From NCBI RefSeq assembly GCF_050947335.1, contig NC_134983.1, positions 2,418,001 through 2,482,000 on the forward strand: a stretch of 64,000 nt of DNA, given 5' to 3'. Below the pieces are notes generated by a model. That model made no database searches. It saw only the letters and a list, made by a program, of their open reading frames with translations, and was not told where the DNA came from. The first letter of the stretch is position 1, and each line of letters opens with the position of its first letter. Position numbers and translations under genes: made by a program. Source of the DNA: Megachile rotundata (Eukaryota > Arthropoda > Insecta > Hymenoptera > Megachilidae). Below, piece by piece: positions 24,060-34,130 of the stretch.

Positions 24060-24669
24060 CACTGTACAACAGCCAACTGATTTCGTAACGGCTACTATGA
24101 AATTCTTATAGATTTTTACGAGCTGAATACGAATCTGAAATCTGTTTTTCTCTAGGACGTACAGTTTTGAAGAAAATTAATTTAAAAAAAAATTGCAAGC
24201 AGCTATTCAGTGGCTTTTTACACGAAAAGAATCTGTGAATTATCCTGAATAAAACTATATAAATTGTTATTACATTGTAAATATTTAAATACGTTTAAAT
24301 GATGATCAAAATAAGAAAGACACCAAAAACGCACCAATTTTTTCTGATATTTTTCAATTTATTTAAAAAACTATGGGTCTAGGCGAAAATCTAACCATCG
24401 CACATGACAGAGTAGACATTTCTGCAGAAGAAAGCATCAAGCGAAGTTACAAAATCGCCTTTGCTTTCTTTTTACAAAAAAAATAGTTGAGCAAAACACG
24501 CGCCCCTGTCAGTGATACTCAATGTAGGCGCGGCGCGGCAGTCGCCCTGCCTATTGGCTTGGAGTAACGAAATAATTATTTCAGATTCGTATTCAGCTCG
24601 CAAAAATTTATAAGAATTTCATAGTAGCCGTTACGAAATCCAAAAAAAGTCAAAATTTGTTGTACAGTG
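24060..24669. mobile_element. PIF/Harbinger-like MITE (610 bp)
   Basis: The ends are inverted repeats: CACTGTACAAC outermost, then after a small offset a longer shared block from GATTTCGTAACGGCTACTAT through GAGCTGAATACGAATCTGAA, about 75 bp in all. TAA flanks both sides (24057-24059 and 24670-24672), fitting the TWA duplication of PIF/Harbinger elements. The interior has no transposase. The right arm has a 14-16 bp insertion relative to the left between the outer and inner blocks. Confidence 0.7.
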
Positions 24670-26880
24670 TAATTAGGGCAGTGCCAAAATTGATATTTGT
24701 ATCACAAAATAAAAACGTGATGAGTCTTTCTCTTCTTACCTGTACAAAAAACTGAACCAAAATTAAGTTTGGTTTAATAAAAAATGAGTTTAAATTAAAT
24801 TAAATATATTCGAGATGGGTCCACACATTCTCTTTATTGCAGATACTCGTCATTGAAACATTCACAATCTTATTCAAGATGGAAACCTTAATACTATATT
24901 AAAAAATTAATTTCAAAAAATATTTCTATGGTTCTGGCTTTATTAACCTATTTCTAATGCAAGTTCAACGCATGCAATACATACATCAGTTTTCATATAC
25001 TTACCAATAATAAATATAAATAATATAAGGATTTCTCTACTTTTATACAGTAAGAACGTACCTAACTTTTTGTCAGTAAACTACTAAGTACTATATAAAA
25101 ATTGTACCATATTGTAGTTCCTTCCTTTATAGATCCATAATACATAATTGTACTAGTATGAAAAATAGTAAAAGATCTCTGTCAGTTCATTTAAGTTCTT
25201 ACAAAGAACTGGACGAGATGAAATAAAGAGAGAAAAGGAAGATACAGAAGTAACTTCCTTTCGCAGATTACGAACGAATGAAAAATCTTTTTATTCAGTA
25301 ACAGCCCCTAATGACCAACCACGAACGAGCAAAACCAGAACGATTACCACCGTGTCGTAAAGAATAGTCGTTTAAACCTCTTGAGTGCTGTGATGAGACG
25401 TGAGGTGTATATTAATTTCTACTTTGACAATGATTTTTTTCACGAATTTAAGCACAGAACTGGTTTAATAAATCGCACTACTAATAACGTATGTTCCTTT
25501 CTATTTCCGATATACTGTGTTTCTTCTTCACACATCTTGAATGATTCAGTCTTTTACTTTTTTATTTATGTAAATACACCAAGCAATAACATCCGTAAAT
25601 AGCCTGTACAAGATTTCATTTCCAAAAACATCGATGCCAAGCGTTCACTTACACACATATGTATTATATGTATATTTATGTACCAAAACTCCCTTATATT
25701 CAATAATCTAAGCTTTTGGTAAGAAATTATAGAATTTTTTATATAATTCGTGGAAGTGAAAACATGATAAATTATGAAACTTCATATTTTTCTATATAAA
25801 AGACAATAAAATAATTTGTCTTAAACGATTGAAATATTTATTAATACAACAAATTTCTGTATGCAATTTGTTATTTATACAATATAAATTAGTATCTAGA
25901 GAATATTGGTCGTAATTTGCAATTGAAAAGATTTATAACAGATTTATAAAAACAAGGGGGTTGTCATATTTACGAAGCGCGCTGTACGTGATGTTACTTC
26001 CGGAGTAGATTTAAAATTTGATTGTAGGGGTTCGTCGCATAGGCGGATTTAACTAGTTTACTGTGAAATTCAGTTTTAAAAATTCCTTACGTGATACGTA
26101 ATTAATATCAAGCAATGACAAATATACAATGCAAATACAGGGCAAATGCTCCTATTACGAATTTATCGAAAATGGCGAAGAAAAACGAGGAGGTATTATA
26201 TTTTTATTCGACAAAAAATTAACAATTTATTGTTATTAATAACTTAAAAGTTCTTAAAAAAAAAAATAATAAAATTCATAAATAAGAAAAATTAAAGACA
26301 GAGATAATTTTAAGAAACTCAGACGATTCAGTGTCGTAATCATCAGCTCAGTTTGTAGAAATTAATATGTTGTATTACAAAAGTAATACGTACATGTATA
26401 CTCATTTTTCTAAATGTTAAAATGTCTTGTTAAAATTTTCGTAAAAAGAAAAATATAATTAATATTCGAAAGATGGTAAGATCACATGAAAAGAATCAAA
26501 TTACTATTAATAACAATTCGAAGTTCCTATGAGGCAAATTGTTGAATGAGTATTATAAACGAATTAAACTAAATAATTTGTACAAAGTACACACCTTTTC
26601 ATTGCGAAATATGTAAAATAAAAGAATATAAATGTACGCATCATAATTATGTTAATTATGTTGTATTTATGTTTTATGCGAATATACAAAGAATATTATG
26701 AAGAAGAAGAAAAGGAGACTTTTTGTGAATGAACATTTGTTCATTGCAGTGTTTTAATTTAATGAAAAATTCTGTTGATTATGATTCATTAAAGAAATGA
26801 GTTCCACTGGATCAAAAACAATTTGTATAACGTATATACAGCGTAAGTGTAGCAGACAAATATAAAATTCGTCCTAAAAG
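24670..26880. other. AT-rich spacer
   Basis: I see no gene. A patch at about 25965-26060 is less AT-rich (GAAGCGCGCTGTACG) but unidentified. The frame at 25381-25602 has no resemblance to known proteins. Confidence 0.5.
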
Positions 26881-27420
26881 AACAGAAGCATATCGATGAA
26901 ACATCTCAGCGTCTTTAACAGAGTCCCCTAGTATTCTGGTGCAAAGTGGTATCGGTTAACACCATCGAACCAGCTACATGATAATAACAGAGCTTTCAGT
27001 GCAACAAGTTAAACGCGTTGTTTCGAAATCGGTATCATTGACCAATCAGCGTCAATTGTAGCGATAACGATGCGACTTCGCTTTCGCGTATCAGAACATG
27101 GAATCAAAATCCGGTCGATACGCCTATAAATAGTCGCGGCCAGAGTGCGTGTAATAACAGATCGAGGCCAGGGGTTTACCATCGATCCGTATCGATCTAT
27201 CGCGAATATACGGCTAGTCTCGATCCCTTCAATAATTAAATTGCCGACTAGCCGGCTCAGCATCGTCCACGCGCCTTTTCTTCTCTCTTTTCAACCTTCC
27301 ATCGGACGTTCGTCCACGGTCGTTCACTGTGAAGAAAGACATCACGAGTAAATCGTTCCTCTATTTCACGCTTTACGCAATGAAACGCAATCATTCGATC
27401 GACGTGATCTTGAAATTCCT
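26880..27420. other. GC-rich island 4
   Basis: Raised GC and CpG with overlapping frames on both strands (27009-27263 minus, 27145-27351 plus). ATCGAT/CGATCG-type words recur between 27160 and 27230. No protein family is recognised. Confidence 0.4.
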
Positions 27421-27509
27421 TGCGTTTCATTTGCCACGAAGTCTGAGAAACAATGATGGGAATTTACCAGCAAGGCAAATGTCCTAGTGCTCGAACGAGT
27501 ACCGATAAT

Positions 27510-28360
27510 TAACAATTCTGTTTTGTTATTAATAACGTTTTTGTAGCCAAAATGCAAGAGCAAATGCATTAAATATACATTGATACAAGTATAAGTCTCT
27601 ATAATTATTATATCACGCAAAAGTATTACTACATGTATAATATCCCAAGATGTATCATTTTCAAACTCGTTTCATAATCACTCAAGCAAGCACCTTCTTT
27701 CAAAATTGTTACTAATTGATGCTGTATAATTATTTAAATAGTAAAGTTGTTTCAAATTTATTGAATAACAGGGAATACAAATTAATCATATTTCGTATTA
27801 ATCTTGCTTAAATATTGAAACTAATTATTGTGTTACTAAACGTCTCCGGCATAAAGATGATTTCACGTTTTGTATTCTATATATACACTTATATTAATAA
27901 TAACTATACAAAAATATAATTCTATTTATTACCAAATTTGTCACAATATTAATATAACCTAAAATTTTCTTAATATCCTTTTCGTCATTCTTTTTAACCG
28001 ACTTCGAAAGAGGAGGAGGTTACTCAATTCGATTAGTATTTTTTTTTTTTTTTTTTTCTTTACATATTATAGAGTCATAAGTGTTTCAGAATGTCAAAGA
28101 AAAGGAAAAAAGAATGACTACATACAAAAAGTTGTTTGTGCAGCAGCAAAATCCCTTTAAGGCAGAATTACATTGTAACAATATTGCATTATTACAAGCT
28201 ACCACAACATTCCAAAAAGTAATATTATATTTATCTTCTTTACTAAAGGATAAAAACGATTAATTAACACACATTTAATATTTGAGAGAGTAATAATTAA
28301 TGACTATGACATACTATGAATATTACTTAAATACTGACAATGAGTCATATGAACATTTTT
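27510..28360 (+). repeat. Dispersed family A, copy 1, with a small insertion
   Basis: Aligns by eye with 57605-58535. Shared blocks include ATATCACGCAAAAGTATTA, TTTGTGCAGCAGCAAAA (28136-28152) and AATATTTGAGAGAGTAATAA. Positions 27996-28060 are an extra piece present only here: the first about 45 bp of the composite-repeat terminus plus a T-run. A frame at 28081-28263 contains KKLFVQQQNPFK, and part of this (FVQQQ-P) is shared with copy 2, hinting at a decayed coding region. I cannot name it. Confidence 0.6.
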
Positions 28361-29182
28361 AACCGACTTCGAAAAAGGAGGAGGTTATTCAATTCGATCA
28401 GTATATATATATATTTTTTTTTTTCTATGTATGTTCGCCGATTACGCTTAGCTGGATGGACTGGTCGGAACGAAACCTTTTGTATCCGGTAAGTTCTGAC
28501 TCCCCATTGGTACCATCATCAAAAAATTTTTCATTTTTTAATTGCAAAGTGTTGTTATTGCAAAAAACCGGCAACTTTTGAAATAAACTTTTCTCGATTT
28601 TAGTGCGCTTTTAATATCTTATCACGGACATAATTCTGAACAATTTTGTTCATATACAAATTTCGCGGAAAGGTTTAGTTTTCGAGATATTAGCGAAAAA
28701 TTGTTATTAACTTTTGAAATCAACTTCGAACGATTTTAATGTCCTTTTAATATGTTGCCAGGGGCATGGTTCTGGACAACCTTTTTCTTATGCATAATTG
28801 ACGGAAAGCTTTAGTTTTCGAGATATTAGCGAAAAAAAAAATTGATAAAATAATTTTCAGAAAAAAAATACACCGACTTCGAAATGCACTAAAAAGTATA
28901 AAATAATTTCTATTTCCTAATGAAGTAATTTCTATTGCTTTGAATCATACAATTACGTCACAGATATGAATTAAACCTATTTACTCGTTAGGTAGTATAT
29001 TAAATACATTTCAACCTTTTCGGAGGCGGCGCAAAAATAAAAGATTTTCTTGAACATGTCAACCTTTGGACAGCCGAACATAGGCAAAGCTTGTATAGCT
29101 ATTTCTTTTTCTATACATATAACTCGACAGCACACCGCGAAGTAGGTGTTAATGCGTACAGAATGTAACTATGGTCTATCTA

Positions 29183-29561
29183 GCCCTTTGCGGACGGGAC
29201 GGTTCGAAGTGAACCGTACCGTGGGGCCGAACTCCTGCCGCGATGGTCATTAAAAATTGCCAGTGCATATTTCTGCTTAATCGCGGTTTTCGTTCATAGC
29301 ATTCCAAGTCAAATTCTGGACATATTGTATGTACATGCACAAATTTACGTGCATGCACACATGTACGCGTTTCTCGGCTCTATCAGTTGTTTTCGCGGAA
29401 CGCATAGTTAAGTTTCTCGGCCATAGCCACGCATTTACGTGGGACACATATATGCGTTTCTCGGCTCAATCAATTGTTTTCGCCAAACGCATATATGAGT
29501 TCTTCGGCGAATTTGATGATTTACGCAGAACGCATATATGCGGCGGTAGTCCGCCAAGGGA
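29183..29561. mobile_element. Small TIR insertion nested in copy c
   Basis: It starts GCCCTTTGCGGAC and ends GTCCGCCAAGGG, between TCTATCTA on the left and ATAGATTCATAG on the right. Copy b reads straight through this point. It is longer than its relative at 264-550 because of extra repeated blocks containing CGTTTCTCGGCTC (29369 and 29456) and CGCATATATG. Confidence 0.7.
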
Positions 29562-30359
29562 TAGATTCATAGAGTATGCGACGGAAAGACTCGATCGCCG
29601 CATATGCTATAAAGATAGAGCCCATCTGCCGCAAATTTGGTAATTCCCGCGGCGTGGGCTCCGTTTATAGGTTCTTAGATCCCTGGCTTCCACATGCGAA
29701 CGAAGTCGATTCAATTTCATTTATATCAGAAACGTTGCGAAATGAAGATGCAGTCGTTACATTTACGTATATTACCAGATATATCTATAATGGTTCGTAT
29801 TCTTTCTCAGGATTTATTAATTTCCAATACGCCATACCACAATCAACTGGTTATTGGCAGCAACGTTTACTGAGGTATTTTTAATTTTGCGCCGCCTTCG
29901 AAAAGGTTGAAATGTATTTAATATACTACCTAACGAGTAAATAGGTTTAATTCATATCTGTGACGTAATTGTATGATTCAAAGCAATAGAAATTACTTCA
30001 TTAGAAATAGAAATTATTTTATACTTTTTAGTGCATTTCGAAGTCGGCGTATTTTTTTTTTTTAAATTATTTTATTTCACGGTTTTTTAGTGGAATGGGG
30101 AGAATTGTGTAGGATACTGTGAGACAGTTCTTCCGGGCTTTTTTTTGTCTGCGTAAATGCCATGAACATAATTAAGTAAAAGACAACATGGATATTCGTT
30201 TTTCAATTTTTTTTTGCAACTAAAAAATGAACAAATTTTTGGTAATGGTACCAATGGGGAGTCAGACTCTACAAGATGCGAAAGGCTTTGTTCCGATCGC
30301 ACCACCCAACTAAGAAAAAACCGGCGAACATGCATAGAAAAAAAAATAAGGGACATTCT

Positions 30360-30730
30360 TTCAGGGACAAGTACAAACTAATTACATCATGATTGAGGGT
30401 GCTTCGTCCATTTGTCCTTTGTTAACTTTCTTTACAAAAATTTACTGCTCATGTGTATCTCTTACGGTTTATGACTGCGCAAGGGTCAAAGTATTCGTAA
30501 AATAATAGCAGATCCTGCGCAACAAATTTTCTAACAAATCAAATTGATGCATTTTAGAACGACACGAAGACTGTACCAAGCAATGGGAATAACGCACCAA
30601 CGTCAACGTGAACTCATCTTGCTGCATAAGTCGCGTGTCAAAGCGGTAAAGCTTAGTTAGTGTTTTGGTACAGTGCATTGTAATTGCCCTTTCTTGACTT
30701 TCCCGTGCATAGCACGGGGCGTTCCACTAG
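30360..30730 (+). mobile_element. Helitron-like fragment with 3' hairpin and CTAG end
   Basis: A perfect hairpin CCCGTGC-ATA-GCACGGG (30702-30718) is followed by GCGTTCCA and CTAG (30727-30730), and then T. This matches the Helitron 3' end. The block is nearly identical to 9818-10190 in inverted orientation. No Rep/helicase frame is present. The 5' end is unresolved, and the insert could extend to about 30075, where TTAGTGGAATG mirrors the 3' end. Confidence 0.55.
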
Positions 30731-30734
30731 TATT

Positions 30735-31260
30735 AATAATAGTTTTTCGCTAATATCACGAAAACTAAAGTTTTCCGTCCATTATGCATAAGGAAAACTC
30801 GTTCAGAATCGTGCCACTAATAACGTATTAGAAGGACATAAAAATCGTTCGAAGTTGGCTTCAAAAGTTAACAACAATTTCTGTAATATCTCGAAAACAA
30901 AAGCTTTCCGTCAATTTTGCAAGAGGAAAAAGTTGTCCAGAACCACGCCCCTAACAACATATTCAAAGGACATTAAAATCGTTCGAAGTTGATTTCAAAA
31001 GTTAACAACAATTTTTGCTAATATCTCGAAAACCAAACATTTCCGCGAAATTTGTATATGAACAAAATTGTTCAGACCATGCCCCTGACAACATATTAAA
31101 AGGACATTAAAATCGTTCGAAGTTGATTTCAAAAGTTAATAACAATTTTTTTCGCTAATATCTCGAAAACTAAACATTTCCGCGAAATTTGTATATGAAC
31201 AAAATTGTACAGAATCATGTCCGCGATAAGATATTGAAAGCGCACTAAAATCGAGAAAAG
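30735..31260. repeat. Four tandem Q sub-repeats
   Basis: The word TAATATCWCGAAAAC recurs at 30751, 30884, 31019 and 31157 (periods 133, 135 and 138 bp), each unit carrying CATTAAAATCGTTCGAAGTT or a variant. Other arms have about two units. Confidence 0.8.
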
Positions 31261-31264
31261 TTTA

Positions 31265-31770
31265 TTTTAAAAGTTGCCGGTTTTTCTGCAATAACAACAC
31301 TTTGCAATTAAAAAATGAAAAATTTTTTGATTATGGTACCAATGGGGAGTCTGAACCCACCAGATGCAAAAGGCTTCGTTCCGATCGGTCAACCCAGTTA
31401 GGCGTAATCGGCGAACATACATAGAAAAAGAAAAAAGTTGCCGGTTGTTTTGCAATAACAACACTTTGCAATTAAAAAATGAAAAATTTTTTGATAATGG
31501 TACCAATGGGGAGTCAGCACCTACCATATACAAAAGGTTTCATTCCGATCGGTCCATCCAGCTAGGCGCAATGCGCGAACATACATAGAAGAAAGAAAAA
31601 AGTTGCCGGTTTTTTTGCAATAACAACACTTTGCAATTAAAAAATGAAAAATTTTTTGATAATGGTACCAATGGGGAGTCAGCACCTTCCATATGCAAAA
31701 GGTTTCATTCCGATCGGTCCACCCAGTTAGGCGTAATCTGCGAACATACATAGAAGAAAAAAAAAAAAAA
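31265..31770. repeat. Three tandem P sub-repeats
   Basis: GGTACCAATGGGGAGTC occurs at 31335, 31499 and 31664 (periods 164 and 165 bp), each next to a CCGATCGG-type block and an A/T homopolymer run. Other arms have one or two units. Frames at 31267-31533 and 31521-31841 merely read across the repeats. Confidence 0.85.
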
Positions 31771-31828
31771 AAAAAAAATATGCTGATCGAATTGAGTAAC
31801 CTGCCTCCTTTTTCGAAGTCGGTTAAAA

Positions 31829-32272
31829 AACGAATATCCATGTTGTCTTTTACTTAATTATGTTCATGGCATTTGCGCAGATAAAAAAAAGCCCGGAAGA
31901 ACTGTCTCACAGTATCCTATACAATTCTCCCCATTCCACTAAAAAGCGTGAAATAAAATAATTTTAAGAAAAAAAATACGCCGACTTTGAAATGCACTAA
32001 AAAGTATAAAATAATTTCTATTTCCTAATGAAGTAATTTCTATTTCATTCAATCATACAATTAGGTAACAGATATGAATGAAACCTATTTACCCGTTAGG
32101 TAGTATATTAAATACATTTCAACCTTTTCGGAGGCGGCGCAAAATTAAAAATACCTCAGTAAACGTTGCTGCCAATAACCAGTTGATTGTGGTATGGCGT
32201 ATTGGAAATTAATAAATCCTGAGAAAGAATACGAACCATTATAGATATATCTGGTAATATACGTAAATGTAA
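31829..32272 (+). repeat. Composite repeat, copy d (truncated at both ends)
   Basis: It starts abruptly next to the right terminus of copy c with AACGAATATCCATGTTGTC, the private segment seen at 10484-10605. It continues through the inner arm (31951-32150) and stops inside the core at about 32272. Its arm belongs to the same subtype as copies b and e. Confidence 0.8.
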
Positions 32273-33000
32273 TAATCTACTTATTACATAAACAGTTTCA
32301 CATGTTCCTTTAATTGCGAAAAAGAATTGGTTCAGAAAGGATTATTTTAAAAGAATAGTCATATAATTGTAAAATACGTTTGCACAATTGTAAAATACGT
32401 TCAATTTCATTGTAATATTATTGAAACAAAAGTGATACTACAATCATTGATAGAAAAATTAGTTTTAATACCTAAAATTCATTTTATCAACCTAACCATA
32501 AAATACCTCCAAAATAAAAAATTTACGATTTTTGTTAAAAACCAATTTCTTTTCAAAAGCTACGAGCTATACAAAAACCGGTTTACAAATTTAATGTATA
32601 GTAATTTATAGGAATTGTTTATTAGAAGATACGCAATTGAAATTATTAACAATTTGTTGAGCAATTTTATAGCTATGATTTTCCGTAACCGCATTTAGTG
32701 TTTTTCATGACAACTATTCTTTTTATCGCAAACATTTTACAAAATTATGCTTTTCTCGCGAAAAAAGAAAAGTTACACTAACTTAATTTTTTACCGTGTT
32801 TTACAAAACTACTTCCATGCAATTTTTTCAATCAAAGCTTTAAAAGGTGAAGGCGCTGTACGATTTTCAGTAATCTCCGCTATATAAAATACTTGAAACA
32901 AAATGACAAAAGATGCCATACACGATAACGTTTCAGAATTCAGTTCCCTTTTAATAGCCTATGCAGTCTAAACAGTGAGATGCACGATAAGGGGAAAAAA
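32273..33000. other. AT-rich spacer
   Basis: A short direct repeat, AATTGTAAAATACGTT, occurs at about 32355 and again about 28 bp later. Otherwise I see nothing. Confidence 0.55.
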
Positions 33001-33720
33001 TCAGAGGATTTGGACGAAATTCGCCTGCAGGTTATCGTCAGCCACACCTGCCCCATATCGACATCGAAAGGGAGAAAAGGGTTCTAGACAACGTATCGCG
33101 CGGAATATCAGATTCTAAAATCCGCCTGAAGCCGATCGACACACCTAGTTAAGCTTTATGATGAATGCGTGAAAAAGAGTACGAAAAACGTTGGAGATCC
33201 GTGGCTCGGGCGTTGAAGATCAGTGGCAGATCTCGAAACTGATTTGTCGGAGTTACGCGTTCACAATCGGGAGCCATCTTTTACTCCCGAGCGTTTCATC
33301 TTCGCACCTTGACCGCCTCTGGGAATGCAAATTATTATTCGTGTCTCTAGTAGATAGAGGTCTCTCTCGTCTACTGGGATCGTGACTTATCATGCTTAAT
33401 TACACGGTCTACCGTTGAGTTATCGATGTTTTACAATATTAAAGAGCCACCAATTAGCCGTACAGGTTTGATCCGTTTTTGTTTCCGTTCAGGGCCGGTG
33501 TCCTGTTCGTTTTCTGATCGAATTCACTTTTAATAGCGCCCTATTCTACGGAGATCAAGTCGTACGTCTGCGTTATACGATAATATATGAGCTCAGTATA
33601 AAACGATGCATATATTTTGGAAATAACACGTTCCCTCTTCGCCCATTCAGACGATGTACAGTCAAGAGCAAAGGCTTCACTAGAGAAAGTATGCCAACTA
33701 AGTAGAAGGAGACCTCTCAC
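33000..33720. other. GC-rich island 5
   Basis: Raised GC from about 33000 to 33560, with a weak plus-strand frame (33191-33385) that resembles no known protein. It directly precedes AAATTYC array 2, the same order as island 2 and array 1. Confidence 0.4.
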
Positions 33721-33724
33721 TCAT

Positions 33725-34130
33725 TAACGTTTAGGGAAACTTTTGAGCTAGGCAATCAATTTGGATAGCTATACAAATTAGAAACATAGGAATTTGGAAT
33801 ATGGGAGTTAAGAAATTTGATGCCATTGAAATTTGGGGATCCACGAATATCGAAATGTAAGTATTTCTTGCACTAAAAATGTTGGTGCATAAGAATTTGG
33901 AAATCTTAGGGTTCACAAATATTAAAGTTTGACGACACAGAAAGTTTGGAATCTAGGCTCAGGAGCCTAAGAGTTTATAGATTGGTAAAATTGAGAATTT
34001 TGAGGTTTCGAAATCTAGGAATTTTAGAAATCAGGAACTTTGGAAATATAAAAAATCGAAAGCCTAAAAGTTTATAAATATGAAAAAAATTTATAAATAT
34101 GAACATTTAAAAATTTACAAATTGTCAAGT
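33725..34130. repeat. Degenerate AAATTYC array 2 (inverted orientation)
   Basis: Words such as GGAATTTGG, GAAATTTGG and AGAAATTTGA recur about every 10 bp; the motif runs in the opposite direction to arrays 1 and 4. Confidence 0.65.

Larger units (their letters stand above)
28361..31824. repeat. Composite repeat, copy c: near-complete symmetrical element
   Basis: Outer termini face each other: AACCGACTTCGAAAAAGGAG at 28361 and its complement ending at 31824, outside of which lie TTTTT and AAAAAA. The left side has one P unit (about 28430-28570), Q units (28575-28848) and the inner arm (28849-29040). The core is 29041-29880, and the right inner arm 29881-30075. The long right outer arm then has a private segment, one P, a Helitron-like fragment, four Q and three P units. 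No transposase or replication gene is seen. A frame at 29576-29884 is partly open in copy b but not in copy a. Confidence 0.85.

Noticed and set aside
29576..29884. 102-codon frame in the core of composite copy c as a real protein
   Set aside because: Copy b has an internal stop in the same frame and copy a has frame-breaking indels, with no sign of selection for the frame.
31757..31778. A-run and T-runs (also 40299-40327) as poly(A) tails of retrotransposons
   Set aside because: They sit at the same module position in several composite-repeat copies, between the terminus and the first P unit, so they belong to the element.
31267..31841. Two minus-strand frames of 88 and 106 codons
   Set aside because: They are translations of the tandem P units; the internal peptide repeats follow the DNA period of about 165 bp.
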